A DNA stretch of 64,000 nucleotides from Phalacrocorax aristotelis (lineage: Eukaryota; Chordata; Aves; Suliformes; Phalacrocoracidae): NCBI RefSeq assembly GCF_949628215.1, contig NC_134277.1, positions 110,315,463 to 110,379,462 on the forward strand, given 5' to 3'. The notes below the pieces were generated by a model. That model was not told the DNA's origin. It searched no databases and saw only the letters and a program-made list of their open reading frames with translations. The translations under genes and the position numbers were made by a program. Positions 1-11,590 of this stretch are shown here, one piece after another. Position 1 is the first letter of the stretch, and every line of letters begins with the position of its first letter.

Positions 1-3000
1 CATTTCTTATCACCTGCTCCTGTGACTGCAGTTTCTCTTCAAGGTGAAAGACACCTCGTCAATAAATAGCCCTCAATGCTGGTGAAAACAGGCAGGCTTT
101 GGCTACAGTCTCTTAGCAGGATTAGCAAGAAACGGGTCTGTCTTGCATACTAACGATGGTTTTGTGAACTGGCATCTCATCAGAGTTAGACCTTATTCGG
201 TGGGGAGGGCAAACAAACTTGGAAGAATGCCAGGCATAGTCCTTCTGATATGTCACCCTACCAGTGCTACGTGGAAAGGCAGGGCAGCTCAGCGATTCTG
301 GGGGGTGGTCGGCCCTGGTGGTGTGCTTGCTGTAGTGAGCTGACTTGGTGCTTAATCAGTGAGATGAAGCCAGTCCTGAGATGTACATATGGATGCCTTT
401 GTAGTTTGTTTGCTTTTTTTATTATTATTATCATTATTATAATATTTTTTTCATGACCCAGAGGACCAAAGCTAATGGTTTCATTTATACACAGCATTCG
501 CTTCTCTGCTTCCTATCTATTGTTCAGGTTCCTAGGATAACCAGTTTATTTCCAAGGATGACTTTCAGACCACTTTTTTCAACTATGCAAACAGCTTCTC
601 TGCTCAGCTCTCATCCCGTTGAAGCAGCCATTTGTGGGGTGGCAGGGGCTATGTACTATCTCTGTGAGAGAGCTTTTGCCAGCAGGTGGAAATCCACAAA
701 GGTTTGCCTCTTTTTGCTGGCTTTGGAAATCACCTTCACCAGCATGTGCCCTCCTAGGGGAGCACTTCCTAAGCTGTGGCAAGAATTAAAGCTTAGGCTG
801 GGACATTGCACCTGATTGACATTGATTTCAATGTGTGTAGGATATTTGTGTGTCTTCAATCACCTCACGGGGAAAAGAAATCAGTTCTGAAAGGACAGCA
901 AACTAAAAATGCAACATCACAAGATTATCAATGGGACAGACCTTAAATGTTACAGCACATGAAGATCCTGCAGCAAAAATCCAGCAAAACTATTGTAATC
1001 CTCGGACTATGTTGAAAAGAATAAGGTTTTGTGTTTCTAACAAGATACACTATGTAGAATGGAAGGGCATTTGCAATCTGTTTTACTTGAAAACCTAAAT
1101 ATGGTTTTGGTCCTCAGCACACTTACGTATCAGAACTTGCAGAATAACTAATAGCTATGTACCAGGGAAGGCAAATCCACTGAAAAGAAAAACTGATTTA
1201 TTTGCCCCTATGTAGAATTGAACATGAATAATTTAATTTTTTCCTTCTGTTCCTTCTCCCAACCAATAAGTGAAAGCATGAAACCTGTTGCAGGAGAGTT
1301 TATAGCTGAGATATCCATCTGAATTCTTAGTTGCAAAAGCAACAAGAGTTTAGAGTGCTTGACTAGTTGTGAATTGCAGAATTTAGAGACCAATCCGGCA
1401 CTTGCTCGTATTGCAGTTTACTAGGGCAGCTCATTTGAATGCCTGGTGACATCCTTTAATGAGAAGTTTTACAAGGAATATATTAGCGTAAAAATGTGTT
1501 AGTCATAAGGACCTATTAGGTGTGTGTATGCTGAGAATGACCTACAAAGCACTTTATTTCACATTATGGATATGTAATTCTTACTACCTGCTTTTCCTGA
1601 GTAAAAAAACCTAAAGCTATTATGGCGTATATGATAAGATTGCACAAAGTGTTAAGCCAGTTGTCATGAGGATCGTGGAAACTTCAAGTTCAAAATAGTA
1701 TTTTAAAGTAAGATTTTTTTTCCCTTTAAAATAACAATACCAACTTGCCTTTAATATTAAAACGATTATTGAGTACAATTCCAGAAAATCAAGACCATTC
1801 AAACCACATTTTGTCTGTAGTATGTTCTGTTTTGTGCAAGCGCTGCAGAGAGCTGAATTTCTCTCACTTGGAGCTGCCTAACTTGGGTGCAGATTATTGT
1901 TGGAAGTTTGAGCAATAACTCCAAAGCATCATGGTTTAATGAAGTTTAGTCAGTGCTTAGTGTAATTCTAATTAATCTCAGCACCTTAGAGCTAGTGTTG
2001 AAACAAAAGATTTTTCTCATGTACTAATTTCCATTCCAAAAAGGGAAAAAAAAAAATCAAGCTGTTTTCTGAAATCAGCATAATATTTATCTTTCATTTA
2101 ATGTTGCATTAACATTTTGTTGTCCTTGTGTAACCTCTGGAATTAAAACATTAGCATTTAAACATGTGAACATTTTCTATGTTTCCCCTGTTGCCTGCTG
2201 GCTATTTCTATTTGCTTTAGTGATAATCATTTTCGATTGGTACAGCAACAGGCCCACACTATTCCCCTAGTACCTGCTCTACACCTATAGCAGATCCGCA
2301 GACTTTCTTCAGAGGAGCAATATTCCCCGACGTCATCGTTTGTAAATTAAAGGAAAGGGCGTTCATGAGGGGGAAGGAAGAGCTTCAAGTAAGAAATGAA
2401 TTTCTAAAGGCCTTAAAGCTCTGATTGATTACAAGCGTTCAGTCAGCCTCATTCACCTTGGACAGTTTCTCTCAGTCTCCCACGATGCAGAATCGAGGGT
2501 TTCGCTGGCATTGTGTGCATCACGCTTTCCCACCCACTTCCTCTCCCGTCTCGCCCCAGCCTTCAGCCGTGCTTTCTCCATAGCGAGGCAGTTGCTATGG
2601 GAAGGACCCAGAATGAAACTCTGGGAGCTGCTGGTTAGCTGTAAAGTTGCTCATAAGGAACAGAAGTTATTTTGGTTTGGCTGTGTGGTTTTACACCTCA
2701 GAGCATATTGCAGTTGCTCGTGACGTAGTTTGTTCTTTCCAGAAAACTAGCGGTTCTATACCCCAAAGGTTTAGCTGGCAAATCTAACAAAGTTAACTCA
2801 ATTCTAGTCTTTTGTGGGGTACCTTAAACAGAGTGAAGTTTCTTTGTGTTCCCTTTCTAGATCGGTAAGACAACAGTTTTTAAAAATGTGGTGGTTCCTA
2901 AATGCTAATGTTTGCCAGGTCTGCAACGTAGAAAGATTTTCTTTTTAATCTAACGGAAAGACAGAACAGACCTCTGAGTGCTTGGAAATGGAGCATTTCA

Positions 3001-4023
3001 CTACTAATCCGATTCATCACTTCAATTTGTAAACGAGATCGCCAAACTGTCAGCCACGTCTTTGTGTTTGCAGGAGAAATTTCCTTCATTTAATTCAGAG
3101 AGCATTACATGTCATTGTTGTTACTGCACAGTAGCCCCTCTGGGCTGACTGAAAAGGTTCACTAAGCATAAAGTGATGGGAGTTCCCACAGAGGTTTCTG
3201 TCTTTCTGTTGGCAATGTGTAATCAACTACAGGGCTGGATTACAAATGGGGTCGGTGCTTTTTATTCTCTGGTACCAAATTCCGGAGTTTTCTACTCAAT
3301 ACTCTCCTAAATGCTGGAATACAGAACAGGCACAAAATTGTATAAGCGGGAAGTTGTGTTGTTAGCCTCTATTTGGGTCTCTGCCATTAATAATGCATCA
3401 CTGGGTAACCAGTTCTCCTGCTTTATATTTGAATATTATTCTATAAAGCTTAAATTTCTGCTGTTACTTTGCTGGGGCAGAAAGGAGAGCTTTTCTGTCT
3501 GAACTACGGTAACTTTTTGTAGTCTTGGTGGGATTCTGATCATGTGAGCACCGAGATGTGGTACCACTGAATAAAAATTTCTGCTAGAATGGGCTACTAA
3601 CAACTTTCCTCGGCCACTCTGGGCACCACAAAGTCTCAGAGAAATTGCGTCTCTTCAAACAAAATACTTAATAACATCCACCAAATTACCTTTTCCCTTT
3701 CAAATTATAAACCTGAACGTTGATTGGTTTGAAACATCTTCGTAATGAAAGACAAACAGAGAGAAGGGTCGAGCGGTTTGAGAGGGAAGGATGAAGAAAA
3801 CTGTCATTGTTGTGAAGGCTGAACATCAGACCATTTAGATCACGCTTATGCAGTCTCCGACAGTTCGAAACTCATGTGATGCCCATGAATGAGCCAGTGC
3901 TATTCCAGTTTGAAGGGAGAAACACTCTGTTTCTGGAGTTACTAACCAGGTGGCTGGTTGTCTAGGCTGAAGTCCGGAAGAAACCATTTAGCTTTGAAAT
4001 AACATGGAGTTTTTGGCTTCCAG
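1..4023. other. SPIRE1 intron sequence upstream of the first exon in view
   Basis: Non-coding by inspection: stops in all frames and no recognisable SPIRE1 exon except the weak candidate at 2476-2640 discussed in the findings. It contains an ATT-rich microsatellite near 417-450. The SPIRE1 exon that should precede [10 protein letters not shown] was not found here, so the whole stretch is most likely one intron. Confidence 0.6.
417..450. repeat. (ATT)n-like microsatellite
   Basis: An interrupted ATT/TTA run followed by a T tract in a SPIRE1 intron. Confidence 0.7.
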
Positions 4024-4161
4024 GAGGAGTTCTGTTACCCGGTGGAATGCCTGGCTCTGACGGTGGAGGAGGTCATGCACATCCGTCAGGTGCTGGTGAA
4101 GGCGGAGCTGGAAAAGTACCAGCAATATAAAGATGTCTACACCGCTCTCAAGAAGGGAAAG
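4024..4161 (+). CDS. SPIRE1: SPIRE1 coding exon ([13 protein letters not shown]...)
   Basis: 138 nt, 46 whole codons, acceptor cttccag and donor AAG|gtaggg. It encodes the conserved helix ending YTALKKGK just before the zinc finger. The acceptor is followed directly by GAGGAG, so the first two codons are both Glu. Confidence 0.95.
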
Positions 4162-7100
4162 GTAGGGCTGGGTCTGTGCAGGCTCCGAAGCTTATTGAGG
4201 GAGGCCGGTCACACAAGCCTCCTATTTACACATTTGTTTCTTACCCTGTGTTGGGGAAAGAGAAGAAATATCCACCAAACTCCCCCTAAGTGTATAACAT
4301 ATGGGTCAGCTTCCTTGAATTACGTGCAGAAACATCAAAACTTTTCATGGAGATGCCTTATTTGTTTAGATCGTCTATAAAAATGCAGTAGCGTTTGCAA
4401 TTATCAGAGCGTATCTATGTGTGTAGGTTTTAAACTTCACTGGCTAAAGTGATTTCTGTCCCCATGCCTTCTGCAGTATTGCTTAGCATTTCTATTCCAG
4501 AAAGTAGAATTGCAGGTAGCAGTAGGAAATTACAACAGGTTTTTCATGTGAACCCTCACTATCAAGCAAAGAGGGAATGAAAGCCTTCAGAGAAGTCAGA
4601 CAACATGTGACCCCAGAAGGAGGTTTAATAGTAGAGAACCCATTAACTAACACCTTTTTTTGTGTAAACAGCAGATTGGGAATTGGTATTTACCAGCAGA
4701 AGCAGCGTCCTTTACTCCCACTCTTGACTTGTGCTTCTTGAACACCTGCAGCAAGTGGATTTTGACCTCGGTGTATTTTACCTACAGGCCTACCTGTCTC
4801 GTGTGCAGATTTAATTTAAAGATTTAAAACATTTAAGGCAGAGGGACAAGAATCTAAAAATGTCATGTGTTAGATTCAGCTGTTGCCCATTGTCCTGATG
4901 TATAAAGCTTAGTAATGAGCTTTTATCACATCTCAAAGTAAGTTGATGCTGTAATTAATTTACCCTACTATTAAATTGGCTCACTTTTATTTTTAACCAA
5001 ATTCATCCAGCATCACCTGAGCTTTTGGATCTCAGTATCATCTTTTGTTTGACTGCAAAACTTTTAATTGTTCAATGCCTTTTCTTCCTAGAAAAGTTCT
5101 TAAGCTGTGATCCCTACCTCCTTGGAATAAGCTGAAGAGATGGGATTTATTATCCTACTATAAAGCAGGTTTTCCTCAAGTAAGATTGTTATAATAGCTC
5201 TTTCCTGCACCTCCTCTAGTTTTCAAGAACGTATGGTTGGAGTAAAATCATCACATGTTATCACAGGCAAAAACTTTGTGTCCCAGAACCTGATCCAGAT
5301 GGTTAGGAACAATTTCCAGCCTAAATGTTTTCATGGCTGAATTTATGCCCATTTGTTCTTGTGTTTTTCAGGTGTAACAGTTACCCTTCCTTACTGCTGT
5401 TACTCTTACTTGCCCATTGCTTTTTTGTGTAGTAATGATATAAACATCAGTGAGGGAGGAGTGAAAATAAGTTAATAATTAACTGGCAGGTGTTTAATTT
5501 AGGTAAAAAAATTAGGGAGTGTTTCTAAATATATGAAGATACAATTCTGGACCCTTGTTTTTGATACCATCTTAAATGTATAGACCCCAGGACTGGATGT
5601 AGTCCTGCAGCTGTGATCTCACTGATGGGAACTGATAGATGAAGTCGTCATTGTGCGGGACTTTGCCTAACGTTGTGGACCCCTCTGTTCTTCTTTTAGC
5701 TCTGCTTTTGCTGTCGAACGAGGAGGTTTTCTTTCTTTACCTGGTCTTACACTTGTCAGTTCTGTAAGAGGTAAATATTTAATATCTGTTAATAAACGAG
5801 TACTGTTTCAGAGGGGAAGATGCTGCTTTATATGTTAGAAACCCCCAAATGTTTCTGCTGCATACTGCTCATTTTTGTTTCTGTAAGAGTCAAAGTTTTT
5901 TAAAAAAAAGATGCAAAACCAGATCCTTCCTAAGTGACAGAATTGCTTCCTTGGGCTGAAACTCTAGGCTGAAAGTGAGAGAAACACCCATTTGTTCTTT
6001 TGTGCTCATGGGAGAGTGAGATGGAATTTATTCAGACACCCCAGTCAAACCTTCCATGATCTCTGTTGTTGCGGAAAACATTTCAGAGCAATTTACCTTT
6101 GGATTCTTTATGGAGTATTGGTGGGTGGAGAAGGCAAAATGAATAATTTGCAGGCAAAATGAAAAATTTTAAGTTGAACAGTGAGACAAGAAGTCTGGAG
6201 ATGTATGGAATCACTAATTTATTGTGTCACTTACCAAAGGAGGTTTCATTAGAGGAAAAACAGCTATTTCTTTGGTTTTTTTACCATGTTTAATTTTAGC
6301 TGTAGTTCTTGTTTAGTGTTTCATCTTGCTTTTGGCTTCATGTCTGCTTGAAGTTATTGCACTGAAGAAGCTTTAAAAATAAAAAAATATTTGTTTAAGG
6401 GCAGGATGGGGGGGGATTCTAACTCCTGAAAACATTTATCCCTTTTTTTTTTTATTTAAATGTAATTTTGCCTAATGAAATGATTCATGCTCTTGCTTTC
6501 TTACACAGGCCTGTATGCTCACAGTGTTGCAAAAAAGTAAGTAAATAAACTTAGGGGTTTTTAGGGGTTTAGGATTATAGCTTTCTGAAAAGCTATAATC
6601 TTTGTAACGATACTGCATGCTCCTGCTGTTCTCAACAACAGATGCGGTTGCCATCAAAGCCATATTCTACCCTCCCCATCTTCTCACTGGGACCTTCAAC
6701 CTTGCAAAGAGGAGAGAGTTTTATGAGGCCAGAGAAACCCTCCACCAGTCACCACCGGTCGCTGCGGAGCATGTCCAGGTGAGAAACAACCCTACCTCAC
6801 ATGTGTCTATTGGAAATGCTTCCTAACCGTTTCCTCTTGAGTTATCAGTCATTAATTACTGTCTGCCTCTTTTGTAGTTGTCAACGTTTCTAAGGCTTGT
6901 AGGAACTCTTCTGAAGCCTGAAACCCATGTCTCTGCCACTCGTTGCTTTGATTTACAGAAACAGCAATACTAACAGCATGTCTTAAACCTTTTTCACATT
7001 ACAGGTAAAAAATAGTATGAGTCTGGGACAACTGTATTTGTGTAGCACCTCTGCAAAAATATCCTGAGCATGTCTCTTTCTGGTGTGAATAGACCCTCCA

Positions 7101-7768
7101 GGATAAACCTCTCAGGCTAGAGTCACTCACTGAAGGGGAATTCAGTGATGTCTTACACAGATCTATCTCCCCGTCCCGCCCCTAATTTTTCTATGGTATA
7201 AAGCCTCTGCATAAGTCACCAGTGCTGTGATGCTGTGCCACATTAGCCAAACACATCATCTACTTACGGTTACTAGTAAGGTTGTTTTTGTCAAAGTAAA
7301 TGTTACGCGTGCCCTCAGGTGGTGACCCTGCAGTCTTGCCGAGCCAGGCAGAAGCTGTCCTGTCCAGTGTTTGGTCTCCTGGAGTCATTGTTGGGACAGG
7401 AGAAAGGAAGATTTGAATCAAGACTGTTCTGATGTGCTGTTTCCCAAAGGTGTCCCTTGGGGCCCGCTGCCACGCTGTTAAATAATGTGACAGGCCCTGC
7501 TCTCTTGCCTTTCAGGTTGACCTCAAGGTCCAAATCTGTGGATAAGTCACATGAAGAGTTTCCCAAAGAGTTAATGGAGGACTGGAGCACGATGGAGGTG
7601 TGCGTGGACTGCAAGAAGTTTATTTCAGAAATCATCAATTCAAGCCGACGCAGCCTATCTCTGGCCAACAAGCGGGCCAGGTTAAAAAGGAAAACGCAGT
7701 CCTTCTACATGTCGTCACCGGGAACCTCTGAATACTGCCCCTCTGAAAGGACTATCAATGAGATCTGA
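4024..7768 (+). CDS. SPIRE1: SPIRE1, 3' part (last five coding exons in view)
   Basis: Spire-type actin nucleation factor. Spire proteins nucleate actin filaments through N-terminal WH2 repeats (not in this window) and bind vesicle membranes and Rab/myosin-V machinery through their C-terminal half. The exons read here are 4024-4161, 5700-5770, 6509-6536, 6642-6778 and 7516-7768. They join in phase with GT/AG ends to 208 codons plus TGA. The product matches my memory of vertebrate SPIRE1: the start [20 protein letters not shown], a cysteine-rich FYVE-related zinc finger (CFCC, then CQFC, then CSQCC), the helix around [19 protein letters not shown], and the end [13 protein letters not shown]. 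The WH2 and KIND exons lie left of the window. Two exons (71 and 28 nt) are short and would be missed by simple open-frame searches. Very confident for SPIRE1 over SPIRE2 because the C-terminal tail is essentially the SPIRE1 tail. Confidence 0.96.
5290..5640 (-). mobile_element. Old, diverged CR1 LINE fragment
   Basis: Read on the - strand this follows the general order of CR1 3' segments. The + strand retains antisense CR1-like phrases such as ttccagcctaaatg, gcccatttgttcttgtg, aggactggatgtagtcctgc and gctgtgatctcactg. It is heavily mutated and interrupted by unrelated sequence, so its borders are approximate. It lies in the SPIRE1 intron just upstream of the exon at 5700. Confidence 0.45.
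5700..5770 (+). CDS. SPIRE1: SPIRE1 coding exon, first half of FYVE-like zinc finger
   Basis: 71 nt, starts in phase 0, acceptor cttttag, donor AAGAG|gtaaat. It reads [13 protein letters not shown] then [10 protein letters not shown], which carries the first zinc-binding cysteine pairs. The last Arg codon is split across the junction. Confidence 0.95.
6509..6536 (+). CDS. SPIRE1: SPIRE1 28-nt micro-exon (zinc finger, second half)
   Basis: Only 28 nt: it completes the split Arg codon and then reads PVCSQCCKK, giving the last cysteines of the FYVE-related finger. Acceptor ttacacag, donor AAAAAA|gtaagt. The 105-nt intron after it is among the shortest in the window. Confidence 0.92.
6573..6600. 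repeat. Perfect 12-bp inverted repeat in a short SPIRE1 intron
   Basis: Arms GATTATAGCTTT and AAAGCTATAATC are separated by four bases. The hairpin lies 41 nt before the acceptor of the 105-nt intron between the zinc-finger exons. Confidence 0.85.
6642..6778 (+). CDS. SPIRE1: SPIRE1 coding exon ([14 protein letters not shown]...)
   Basis: 137 nt, phase 0 at its start. It reads [19 protein letters not shown] and ends [15 protein letters not shown] plus a split Arg. Acceptor caacaacag, donor TCCAG|gtgaga. It is a Ser/Pro-rich linker between the zinc finger and the C-terminal helix and matches the vertebrate SPIRE1 linker closely. Confidence 0.95.
7516..7768 (+). CDS. SPIRE1: SPIRE1 last coding exon and stop codon
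   Basis: 253 nt from acceptor gcctttcag to TGA at 7766-7768. It encodes [20 protein letters not shown] and then the conserved C-terminus with CVDCKK and [13 protein letters not shown], ending ERTINEI. The first dozen residues ([15 protein letters not shown]) differ from the mammalian form I remember; the rest is near identical. Confidence 0.96.
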
Positions 7769-10700
7769 GCCTTGTGCCTTTTTCTTTGCTTTCGTCTTCA
7801 TGAGGTCGTCATCCATGAGCAAGGTCACTGAAACTGGATTACCATTCTGTTGCTTCGTTTCACTTGACTGGCTTGAACTTGCATTAGATCACAGGATTTC
7901 CTACTCCAATGGTTCCCGGAGACACAGAACGCTACGCTTAGGTCTGTGCAGAACGATACACGATGGGTCAGCTGCTCACACTGGAAGAAAATCAATAGTT
8001 TGAAATTGTTGCCTCTTTCGTGTGTGTGCGTTGAAACTAGAAAGCCTTTTCTTGCTTTCAGTCTTTTTTTTAACCATGCTTTGAATCATTTTTTTCAGGA
8101 GATGAGCTGAAAACATACATTTAATGGAGAACCAAATCTAACGAAGTGTCAGCACAGTAGCAAAACAGTGAGTCACGTTGGCATTACCACCTTGTAATGC
8201 TCGCGTCCTAGTTGTCACAGCAGAGGGTCGTATCGCACGCCAGACACCGAGTGCGAGCGACTGTGGTCAAAACCATCTTTCTTTGAACTGTTTTGGTTCC
8301 TCTGAGATCAAAGTTCAGCACGGGACTTGGCAACATCTGCGTCCTAGGGCAAAGTACGCGACGGAGCTGTTCGCCCGGGTGGTTGGCCATTCCCCTGAGC
8401 TGCTGTGCTTCTTAAGCCTTAGTGTACTTCTGAGTGTCTCCTGAGCAGGTTTTAGTAGTTTATTTTCTATCTTGAATGTATGATGATGACTACTAGTAGC
8501 CGTGAACTTTAGTATTAGACAGAGTTGTACAGTTTATGGGGAGGATGGGAAATAAGGAAGGCGTCGAATTTTAACTGAATACCTGTAAAGTTGTTCTCAC
8601 AGTTGCTCAGAGAAAACGGTGGGTAAGGTGTACATTTGTATTATAATGGAGCACACAAATACTGCTATGGTTATGTCTGACAGCACATCCGCTGATAGCC
8701 CCATTTTTTCTGGGGTTTATAACTTGGCTGTAAAAATTTGTGTTCTGCTGAAATTTGGGACGGTGCGGTCTCAGATTGGGAGCAATCTCTCTCTTTTTTT
8801 CTTTTACCTTTTTTCTATCTTTTCCCCCTTTTAATTTACTCATGGAAGAGTGCTAGACTGGTTGTTCAGAAGTTCCAACAATGTTACAACGTTAACTGAC
8901 ATCTCATGCTTTTTTGCACTTTTTTTTTAATATTCAAAATACTTTTTTAAAATTCAAGCATAGCCAGAGTTTAGCCAATAATTTGGGGCCAGATCATTTT
9001 GGTGTTTAAAAACAAGCTAACATAGCCAAGTTATTGATACTTGAAAATCAACTACTGTAACTTTTTCATAAATTTTTTAATACCCTGAGGCATATTTAAT
9101 ATCTATATAGCAGTGTATTATAGAATGTTGTAGCAGAAGAGTTTCAGATCTATTTATTAACATTTCTATACTTCGGATTAATGAGAGATACCTCAGAACT
9201 GCTCCAAAGTAGCTGGGACTGGATTTCTGTAACATGATTTTAAAGATGTATTAAGCAAAAAAAAATTCTCCGGTTCAAATCTGGTGCATTGAGGAGCCCG
9301 AGGGAAGGCAGACTGCCCCGCCAGCCCTCGTAGGGCACAGCACGGAGGCCGCGGGGCACCAGGGGGTCGGCTCCCACGCAGTAGCTGGGCTCCAGTGCCA
9401 CTGTGGGCTGCCTCCTGCCACCCAGGGGAGCAAGGCTTCCCCTTCAGAGCGTATTTGCTTGTTAAGTTGCAGCCTTCGGAGCAGCCGCTCATAGCATATC
9501 TTTTAAGTTGATTTGAGAAGCACATGCAAAAGTCCCCTTAAACCTTCCCAGGAACTCATCCATCTTTATTTTTCTTCAAACACCCCCTTGCAAAATGAGA
9601 ATTTTTGCCTACGCAGGGCTTATTGAAGTAATGTTTTTAAATTTTTCTGAACCAATGTGAACAGGAAAAGCAGGGCCCAAGGCTAACTCTCCCTCTTAGC
9701 TGTCACGGCCCTCTCCTCGGGGTACCTCTGGAAAAGTGTCTTGCATGTTAAAGCATGTATCGGCATGAGATAAGGATGTAGGATTGCAGGAGGTGAGCAG
9801 TACAGACAGGCTGATTTGAAAGGTCTGCTGTTCCTGGAAGGGTCGCCTGATCTCAGTCACATCAGCACTTTTTCTTGTTTCTGTGCCAAAACCAGGCTGT
9901 GTGTTTGCTGCACAGTGCATCAGGAAAACTAGACTGGAAGAAATGCATGAAATCTCACTTTGCATCTCCCCTGTTGTTGTTATAATTTTCCCCTGGAAAT
10001 GCCCCAGACACACATTACAATCACTCAATCCTCTGCTTGCAGTCGTCTTCCCCAGCATCCTCAGGCCACTGAGGTGCAGGGTATCCATCACATTTATTTT
10101 CCCCTTTGAGAGGGATTTAGGTCATTGCAGAGCAGGCAGGATCAAGGACTAAGTAAACCCTGAGTGTGTGAAGGAGAGTAAGTCCCTCACGGCATGCCTG
10201 TGCCCCCCTCCACCTTGGCAGTGTCTGGGGCGGCTCTGAGGAAGCAGGGGAGCCTCACGATCCAGCCTTTGCCTTCCCGGGGTGCCCAGCAGCCCTTGCT
10301 TGGGCCGGGCTCTGCTGCACCAGGCAGGGTGCAAACACCAAATGATGATGCGGTGGTAGTACAGCTGGCTCCATGTTGCTCACGCAGAGCTGCCATGGGG
10401 CAGGGCCCTGGATCACTTCCTTTTTCCCTGGAGAAAACCCTCCAGGCTGCTGACACGTGCTGTGGCAGCTCCAGAAAACGTGGTGCGGAGGACTGCCTCC
10501 CGCCTCCCGTCCCATCCCTTCCCCTCTGCCACAGTTGCTCCACGTTATCCTGGCATTTCATTCTGCAAAGGAAAAAGCAGCAGGTTGGTTTGTCACGTAA
10601 AGCCTGAAGGAGCTCAGCTCGCTGGTTGCCTGGATCTCTGCGGAGTGGGCTATTTTTAGCTTTCCGTCTCGCTGCTTGCGCTAGCATCCCAAATCCACGG

Positions 10701-11336
10701 CAGCCATTTGCCTGTGTACCCCGCGGTGCTGCCCAGCATGTCCTAGTTACGGTCTGAACTTCACATTAGCATCAGAGGATGAAATCAGAAGCTTGTAAAT
10801 ATGTGTAATATATTTATTAATATTTAGGAAGTCTCCATCGATCATGCAGTGGGAATTGACTTTCCCTTGATGTTTTAAAAAGGAAATGAGTCTTATTTAT
10901 ATGTGTGTTGGCTATTATCTTTATTAGAGTTAATGCTTTCAACCGCCTAATACAGTTTGCACTCCATAGGCATTTTAGAGTGAAAAGAATGCAGGACTAG
11001 CACAATGAGCTCCCTTCCATGAATTTTAAAAACCTTTTCATTTTTTTTAGCTTTATTAATATGCCCAAGTTCTGTTTAAATATATCGTAGGAGACCCAAG
11101 GAGTTAAAAATGCCACCAGCAGCATCAGTCTTGTTGTTCTTGCATGTGAACCCAGCTGTGGAGAATTCAAAACCAGCTCTGCCCGATGCACCAATGGAGG
11201 AAGCGAGCAGGCCTTTGCTGCGGCTCTCAAACCTGACCTGTCAAATGTTCATGGTGACAATAGTGCTTTGGGGGTTGTTGGTTTTTCCCCCTTCCCCGTT
11301 ACTTCTTTTATAGAGGGAGGGGTGCTACCTGGTGAA

Positions 11337-11342
11337 AATAAA
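11337..11342 (+). terminator. Candidate SPIRE1 polyadenylation signal
   Basis: AATAAA followed within 30 nt by CCTTGTCTGTGTTAA, a plausible GU-rich downstream element. A second equally good hexamer lies at 11559-11564. Confidence 0.4.
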
Positions 11343-11558
11343 ATGCCTTTCCGTTATAGCCCTTGTCTGTGTTAATTATTCACGTGGAAGCAGCTGAAAA
11401 GGTTCTGTCTCTCTCCTTTTTCATGCTTTTATAGTTTTGTAAGATCAGTCGGACGTTTCTTACAGCAAAGAATTGTTAATGGAAATTACTGGGTAACACC
11501 AAATGCCGGCTGGGCTGCACGAAGGGACGGAAACATGTCAAAGTACTCTTAGAATAGC

Positions 11559-11564
11559 AATAAA
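11559..11564 (+). terminator. Alternative candidate SPIRE1 polyadenylation signal
   Basis: AATAAA followed by GCTGCTTGTGTAACCCCAGT and then GCTGTGCC. Either this site or the one 222 nt upstream could end the transcript. Confidence 0.4.
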
Positions 11565-11590
11565 GCTGCTTGTGTAACCCCAGTGCTGTG

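Larger units (their letters stand above)
7769..11590 (+). other. SPIRE1: Probable SPIRE1 3' untranslated region
   Basis: No open frame in this stretch resembles a known protein. The first 1.5 kb becomes AT-rich, as in long vertebrate 3' UTRs. AATAAA hexamers at 11337-11342 and 11559-11564 are each followed by a GT-rich stretch and would give a UTR of roughly 3.6-3.8 kb. The GC-richer patches near 9260-9440 and 10190-10560 carry no recognised gene. The end point is inferred. Confidence 0.4.

Noticed and set aside
6551-6571. TTAGGGG-type repeats as an interstitial telomere
   Set aside because: Only two imperfect units; too short to call a telomeric repeat.
10187-10687. Overlapping open frames in a GC-rich patch after SPIRE1
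   Set aside because: Frames are open on both strands at once, a composition effect. No recognisable protein.
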